This document shows positions 38,654-42,824 of a DNA stretch of 42,824 bases, piece by piece. Both the position numbers and the translations under genes were made by a program. Source of the stretch: Verrucomicrobiales bacterium (GTDB lineage Bacteria > Verrucomicrobiota > Verrucomicrobiia > Limisphaerales > UBA11320); assembly GCA_016793885.1 (NCBI GenBank), contig JAEUHE010000216.1:1-42824 (forward strand). The letters run 5' to 3'. The notes below the pieces were generated by a model. The model did no database searches and had not been told where the DNA came from. It was given only the letters and a program-made list of their open reading frames with translations. Position 1 is the stretch's first letter; every line of letters begins with the position of its first letter.

Positions 38654-39020
38654 GCTTAAGGTTATGCCTGCATTGACGCCTCTCACGCCGGGTTCGCGGA
38701 GTTGCTCCCTCAGGTCTCCGCTTCCCTTCCTCATTTCGATAGCCTCCGTTCGGTTCCATCAGCGATGGGGACGGCTGGACACCAGACGAGTCGGGATTCG
38801 GTTCGATCCCCCCAGGCGACATTTAATCCCTGGTGCCCGGCCCAAGTGTCTTTCGCAGATAGAACTCTGTCCTGCGGTTCCAGGTTCAAGCCTCGGCTAG
38901 GCCTTAACAATTTTTGTGTGGCGTCGCTTTGACTTACGTCAAAGATAGTAGCTGGGATTGTGATAAGTTGGGTTGGTGATGAAACGCCCGATGGATATCC
39001 CTGCTATCGTCTCTGGTGTC
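38654..39020. other. Intergenic region with palindromes
   Basis: No supported gene. A perfect 7-bp palindrome with a 4-nt loop, CTTTGAC/GTCAAAG, lies at 38927-38944, 76 bases before the proposed start at 39021. It is a candidate operator. A weaker GCGGAG/CTCCGC hairpin (38696-38701 with 38716-38721) followed by TTCCCTTCC may be a diverged REP-type unit or terminator of the small gene. Confidence 0.4.
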
Positions 39021-40346
39021 ATGAAAGAAAAGCGAGCCTTTGAGTTCGGTCGGCCGGCCCCAACCTTCCTCCACGCGTGGTTGTTGCTCGCGTTGTGCGG
39101 GAGCGGTTTGGTCCTGCAAGCGGATGACTATCAGGGTGCCACCCACATGATGCCCTTCGAGGAGGACACCATTCGCTACAACAAAACCGAGGCTCGTGGA
39201 CCGGTGCAGCGGCTCCAGGAGCGGATCGACTCGGGCCAAGTCAATTTGGAGTTTCATCCGCAGTTTGGGTATCTGCTCGCGGTGCTGCGGGAGTTGGGAG
39301 TGTCGACTCAGTCGCAGATGCTCGTGTTCTCGAAGACATCCTTCCAAAGGGAGCGCATTTCTCCCCATGCTCCCCGGGCCGTGTTTTACAGTGATGACGC
39401 CTATGTCGGTTACGTGCTCGGCTCGCCCTTGTTGGAATTTACTTCGGTCGATCCCAAGCTGGGTGGTGTCTTTTACACCTTGGAACAGAATCCCAAGGTG
39501 AAGCCCAAGTTTGTTCGCACCGATGCCTGCGTCGAATGCCATGCGAGTGGCAAGACCATGGGGGTACCGGGACATCTGGTGCGCTCGTTCGAGACGGATG
39601 AATCGGGGGTGGTCGATCTCACCAGCGGAACCTCCTTGGTCAATCATCGCACTCCGTTTCAAGATCGATGGGGCGGATGGTACGTTACCGGCTCGCACGG
39701 ACCTCAGCTGCACCGGGGCAATCTGATTGGAAAAGAAGCGTTCGAACGGCAGCGCAAGGAGCCCAACTATCTCGGGAATGTGACTGACTTAAGCCGGTTC
39801 TTCGAGCTCAAGAGTTATCCGACTCCGCACAGCGACATTGTTGCGTTGATGGTAATGGAGCATCAGTCGCACATGCACAATTTCCTGACCCGGCTCCAAT
39901 ATGAAGCGACCATTGCGCTTCAGATGTATGGTCATGTGAACTATCTCAAAACTGCGTCAGAAGGCTTCCTGAGATATCTGCTCTTCACAGAAGAAGCGCC
40001 GCTCACGGCCCAGGTGCGCGGGTCGAGCGAGTTCGCGCAAACTTTCTCCGCCCAAGGGATCAAAGATCGCCAAGGGCGTTCGTTGCGGGAGTTTGATCTG
40101 CAGACCCGGTTGTTCAAGTATCCCTGCAGCTATCTGATTTATTCGCCTGCCTTCGATGAGTTGCCTGAGAAACTGAAGGAGCGATTGTATCGTCGGCTTT
40201 GGGAAGTGCTGACCGAACGTGATTCGAGTCCGGAATTCGCGGTCCTTTCTTCCGAAAAGAAGCGCGCCATTTTTGAAATCCTGGTGGATACCAAAAAGGG
40301 CCTTCCTCAGTATTGGAAGACTGAATCCAAGCGGGCTTCACGGTGA
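39021..40346 (+). CDS. Exported protein with a single CXXCH heme-binding motif
   Basis: 441-residue protein with a signal peptide (basic start, hydrophobic LHAWLLLALCGSGLVLQA, cleavage about 34) and one c-type heme motif, CVECH, at residues 170-174. Around it lie FSKTSFQRERISPHAPRAVF, YVGYVLGSPLLEFTSVDP, GVPGHLVRSFETDE and RWGGWYVTGSHGPQ, which look like strongly conserved blocks. The later EHQSHMHNFLTRLQYEA could supply a distal ligand. I recall similar proteins of unknown function from Verrucomicrobiota and Planctomycetota, but cannot confirm this here. ATG 38979 is an alternative start. No partner gene for electron transfer is adjacent. Confidence 0.75.
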   Translation: MKEKRAFEFGRPAPTFLHAWLLLALCGSGLVLQADDYQGATHMMPFEEDTIRYNKTEARGPVQRLQERIDSGQVNLEFHPQFGYLLAVLRELGVSTQSQMLVFSKTSFQRERISPHAPRAVFYSDDAYVGYVLGSPLLEFTSVDPKLGGVFYTLEQNPKVKPKFVRTDACVECHASGKTMGVPGHLVRSFETDESGVVDLTSGTSLVNHRTPFQDRWGGWYVTGSHGPQLHRGNLIGKEAFERQRKEPNYLGNVTDLSRFFELKSYPTPHSDIVALMVMEHQSHMHNFLTRLQYEATIALQMYGHVNYLKTASEGFLRYLLFTEEAPLTAQVRGSSEFAQTFSAQGIKDRQGRSLREFDLQTRLFKYPCSYLIYSPAFDELPEKLKERLYRRLWEVLTERDSSPEFAVLSSEKKRAIFEILVDTKKGLPQYWKTESKRASR

Positions 40347-40373
40347 GGTGCGCTTGGGCGTGCAGCGAGGTTC

Positions 40374-40524
40374 TTTAACCACAGATTTCTCGGATGACAC
40401 GGATTCAGAGGAGGAAGACTGCCGGGGTGCGATCCTATCCCACAGACCAGGTGGTAAGAATTCCTCCTTCCAGGAGCTCGGTTCTTCATCTCATCCGTGA
40501 AATCCGAGTCATCCGCGGTTCAAA
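40374..40524. repeat. 151-bp inverted repeat of the ACCACAGATTTC type
   Basis: The left arm (from 40374, TTTAACCACAGATTTCTCGG...) and right arm (to 40524, ...ATCCGCGGTTCAAA) are inverted copies over about 35 bases with some mismatches. The shared core is CTCGGAT flanked by CACGGAT. Repeats of this appearance are scattered in many bacterial genomes. It fills most of the gap between the heme-motif gene and the delta-60-repeat gene. Confidence 0.65.
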
Positions 40525-40544
40525 CTGGTTCCCACCGAAGCCGG

Positions 40545-41744
40545 TTAGGGCGACACTAGCCGATAAAAGCGATTCGGATAGAGCGAGGCCGCATTATCGA
40601 AGAGGGTCAACGCCGTCTTTCCCATGATGTTTGTCCGAATGGGAGTCCAATCGGGCGGATCCAGTCGACTCGCCGCTTCGGTGACGATGCGGAAGCGCGG
40701 GGCTCCGGAGATCCGGAACGAAGATTGACCTTCGGGGAGACGCCGCATGGAGTCGCTGACGAATGACGGCGGGAAGAAGGGCTCATCACTCGCATAGAAC
40801 CTTGCGAGGCCTGGTCGCTTTTCCCCGCGTAAGCTGGCGCCGGCATTGACAAAATCGCCTGCCGCGATGATTCGTCCATCTCGTTGGAGCGCGGTATACA
40901 TCGAGCCGCGTGGACTCGATGCAACGCTAAGGAATACCGGTATCGAAAAGCTTGAGTCCGGGGTTCCATCCGCCTTCAGTCGGATCAGGGCGTTGAGCGC
41001 GGTAAACGGGCCCGAGACAAGCAGAGCGCCATCCTCTTGAATCAGTATCGAGTTGATAAAAGTGGGTGTGGCTCCTGCCAGGGGATCAAAGCTGGTATCA
41101 TGGGTGCCCTCCTCATTGAGTCGAGCGATGCCACGTCGCGAAAGACCGCCGACCGAGGTGAAAGTTCCGGCGATCAGGATCTGGCCGTTGGTTTGGACGG
41201 CCAGTGTCTTTACGATTCCTCCCTCGATGAGTTTGCCTGGGTCGAAGGACTCATCGAGTTGGCCGTCCGGATGGAGACGTGCGATGCCCTGTCTCGCGAT
41301 GTCGTGAACCGAAGGGAAAGTTCCGCAGACCAGGATGCGACCCTGAGTATCGAGAGTGATGTCGGTAACGAAGAAAAACTCGGTCACGAACTCGTTCGAC
41401 TTCGGGATCCCTGATATGAAGTTCGTATCCCGTTTGCCATCGGGATGCAATCGCGTGAGGCCGTAGCCACCGATCAGAATCTTATCATCCGGTTGGATCA
41501 GAATTCCTCGTCTCAGGGCGTTATCGAAAGGTATGCCTTCGTCGCCAAGACCTATGTCCGGCACGAAATCGGGGTCCAGCATGCCAGCTGCGGGTAAGCC
41601 TGTCGTATCCTGAGCCGTTGCGCTGACCAGCGTTGCCGCCGAGGCGGCGTGCCCGGGTTCCGCGGCTGGCAGGCTGAGGAGAAGACTGAGCTCTAGCAAG
41701 GTCGCGAGACCCAAGCTTAGGAAGAAAGTTCGTGGTACGGACAT
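40545..41744 (-). CDS. Secreted delta-60-repeat protein
   Basis: 399-residue exported protein with a signal peptide (about 1-28) and several delta-60 repeats of the form LQxDGKILxxGxFxxxxGxxRxGIARLNxDGxxDxSF, e.g. ILIQPDDKILIGGYGLTRLH, LAVQTNGQILIAGTFTSVGG, and SILIQEDGALLVSGPF. These likely fold as a beta-propeller. The C-terminal ~55 residues (ending NRFYRLVSP) resemble the end of the giant protein encoded at 322-6330. Function unknown; probably surface or extracellular. It starts about 135 bases downstream of the truncated sigma factor gene on the same strand. Confidence 0.85.
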   Translation of the reverse strand: MSVPRTFFLSLGLATLLELSLLLSLPAAEPGHAASAATLVSATAQDTTGLPAAGMLDPDFVPDIGLGDEGIPFDNALRRGILIQPDDKILIGGYGLTRLHPDGKRDTNFISGIPKSNEFVTEFFFVTDITLDTQGRILVCGTFPSVHDIARQGIARLHPDGQLDESFDPGKLIEGGIVKTLAVQTNGQILIAGTFTSVGGLSRRGIARLNEEGTHDTSFDPLAGATPTFINSILIQEDGALLVSGPFTALNALIRLKADGTPDSSFSIPVFLSVASSPRGSMYTALQRDGRIIAAGDFVNAGASLRGEKRPGLARFYASDEPFFPPSFVSDSMRRLPEGQSSFRISGAPRFRIVTEAASRLDPPDWTPIRTNIMGKTALTLFDNAASLYPNRFYRLVSP

Positions 41745-41878
41745 AGTTTTCGATGGTTATTTTTTTGAGTTCGTGGAGATGGGTTCCTCGAAAATAGCTC
41801 CTGTTTTGCCGACTTTTCCGTTCTTCAAGTTGAGTGTGAGTCGAGAGCTTGTTTCGTCGAGTCTAAAATCCTGTCCAG
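41745..41878 (-). pseudogene. Possible gene remnant after the sigma factor stop
   Basis: Reading the minus strand in another frame from the sigma factor end, an open stretch of about 49 codons (roughly 41903 to 41757) encodes a strand-like sequence including DETSSRLTLNLKNGKVGKTG and ends at TAA before the delta-60-repeat gene. It has no plausible start. It may be the tail of a lost gene joined to the truncated sigma gene, or chance. Confidence 0.25.
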
Positions 41879-42250
41879 TTAGGGTATGGGTCGTAATGGA
41901 TCGGTTTCCATGGCGATGTGGACATCATCTAGATCCACCTTTTCCCATTGGCCTCCGCGCTTTTGTCTGGCCTTGCGGCGTGCGTTCTCAATCAGGATCC
42001 GGCGCATCGCCTCGGCGGCCGCGGCGAAAAAGTGGGCGCGGTTCTGGAACTCGTAGGGGGTCTCTTTGGCCGTCAGACGCAGCCAAACCTCGTGGACGAG
42101 CGCGGTGGGTTGGAGGGTGTTGGCGGCTTCATGGGCCATCTTTTGACCGGCCAACCGGCGTAATTCCTCATAGACCGGGGGAAGCAACTCTTTGGCGGCC
42201 TTGGGATCACCCTGTTGAGCAGCGTTGAGAATGCGCGTGAACTCACTCAT
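41879..42250 (-). CDS. ECF-type sigma factor, truncated (region 4 missing)
   Basis: 123-residue product matching the N-terminal two thirds of the TIGR02999/ECF sigma family. Region 2 shows MAHEAANTLQPTALVHEVWL and FFAAAAEAMRRILIENARRK, followed by GGQWEKVDLDDVHIA. Relatives are about 185-190 residues and end in a region 4 helix-turn-helix for -35 recognition. Here the frame ends a few codons after VHIAMETDP, so it probably cannot direct transcription normally and is best seen as a decayed gene. Repeat copy C lies 62 bases upstream of its start. Confidence 0.8.
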   Translation of the reverse strand: MSEFTRILNAAQQGDPKAAKELLPPVYEELRRLAGQKMAHEAANTLQPTALVHEVWLRLTAKETPYEFQNRAHFFAAAAEAMRRILIENARRKARQKRGGQWEKVDLDDVHIAMETDPLRPIP

Positions 42251-42312
42251 GCTGAGATCTTAGCTTTCCTCCGGCCCGGGACAATCCGAAATCAAACACT
42301 GGGGGAGCCCCG

Positions 42313-42689
42313 GGTGTGATTAGAAGTGGGTGAGAAAGGTGGTGAAGTCCCAACGGACTCGGCGGCCTTATGCCGGGCTTTCAGCCCTTGATGGGAGGGG
42401 GATCGTTACACCTGGGGTTGTCACCCCAGGCTGGGATAGCACGCACCCTTGGTGCTCCAGCAGCACGAGCTTCCGACCTAATACCAAATTCAGCCCGGAA
42501 CCTTAATCCCAGATTCCAACCGGATTCATCATTGGGGTTGGCACCCGCGGGCCACAGGCCCAGCACCCTCCCAGCCTGGGGTGACAACCCCAGGTTTCGT
42601 CACCACACACACGCTGAGGGCTGAAAGCCCGCACCATCGCACGGAATCACCCGCTGAGTTCAAACTGAATCTCACCCACTTTTAACCCG
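42313..42689 (+). repeat. ~378-bp quasi-palindromic element, copy C
   Basis: Third copy, same orientation. Its terminal inverted repeats are the clearest: left TTAGAAGTGGGTGAG (42320-42334) against right CTCACCCACTTTTAA (42671-42685), one mismatch in 15. Internal mirrored hairpins are the same as in copies A and B (CTGGGGTTGTCACCCCAG on the left, CTGGGGTGACAACCCCAG on the right, GGGCTTTCAGCCC against GGGCTGAAAGCCC). An 84-codon frame crosses it, similar to one in copy B but disrupted in copy A. Confidence 0.82.
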
Positions 42690-42824
42690 AACTCCGAAGT
42701 GGAAAGAGGGTGGTATTGGTGGAAGGGGTTGATGCAATAAGGGTTGATGCAAAGCAAACCTACCGCTCTCCCTCACCAAACCACCCCGACGGAAATTAAC
42801 GCGCTCTTTGGCAGAGCCAAGCTC
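42690..42824. other. Window end, no gene seen
   Basis: A direct repeat, GGGTTGATGCAA, occurs twice about 16 bases apart near 42728-42756. I see no other feature. Confidence 0.35.

Noticed and set aside
34718..42689. CRISPR array made by the repeated blocks
   Set aside because: The repeats are ~378 bp, kilobases apart and palindromic with genes between them; there are no short regularly spaced units and no cas genes.

Overview
The window is about 60% GC and reads as a chromosomal segment of a Verrucomicrobiota bacterium, most likely of the Pedosphaera/Limisphaerales type. This is an inference. It rests on a giant secreted lamin-tail/LamG/CotH protein, a delta-60-repeat protein with a similar C-terminal module, an ECF sigma factor of the TIGR02999 type, a conserved secreted single-CXXCH protein, and several families of palindromic intergenic repeats. 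I see no rRNA, tRNA, CRISPR array, transposase or phage gene.

Layout. 1-321 holds a chain of hairpins, including a near-perfect 68-nt one. 322-6330 is a 2002-residue secreted multidomain protein. 6557-9364 (+) holds a TSUP-family permease and a thiamine-dependent 2-oxo acid dehydrogenase E1 alpha/beta pair without its own E2. 9461-17486 (+) is a complete phosphate-starvation module: porin, pstS, pstC, pstA, pstB, phoU, phoB, phoR. Pho-box-like direct repeats with 11-bp phasing lie about 42-45 nt before the porin and pstS starts. 17534-20471 (+) encodes a GNAT acetyltransferase, CutC and a TolC-type outer membrane protein. Next come a PaaI-like thioesterase (-) and an S9 prolyl-oligopeptidase-family peptidase (+), with a minus-strand terminator and a small REP-like element between them.

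23833-34477 is a long minus-strand block. In transcription order it runs: unknown gene, aroQ, accB, accC, thiE, pfkB-family kinase, sucA, sucB, lpd. It joins fatty-acid carboxylation (AccB/AccC), thiamine phosphate synthesis (ThiE) and the 2-oxoglutarate dehydrogenase complex, whose E1 uses thiamine diphosphate and whose E3 may also serve the upstream E1 pair. A 137-bp inverted-repeat (REPIN-like) element sits between accC and thiE.

34478-42824 is an accessory-looking region. It has a DUF72 protein, an FmdB-type zinc ribbon with a poly-Ser tail, an unknown membrane-anchored protein, a possible 70-residue protein, a secreted single-heme-motif protein, a delta-60-repeat protein, and an ECF sigma factor lacking region 4. 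It also carries three same-orientation copies of a ~378-bp quasi-palindromic element (34718-35095, 36643-37020, 42313-42689), all intergenic. An unrelated 151-bp inverted repeat lies at 40374-40524.

The strongest candidate for something undescribed is the ~378-bp element family. All three copies keep the same nested hairpins, mirrored left to right, and have related termini. The reading frame they share by appearance is broken in one copy, so structure rather than protein appears to be conserved.
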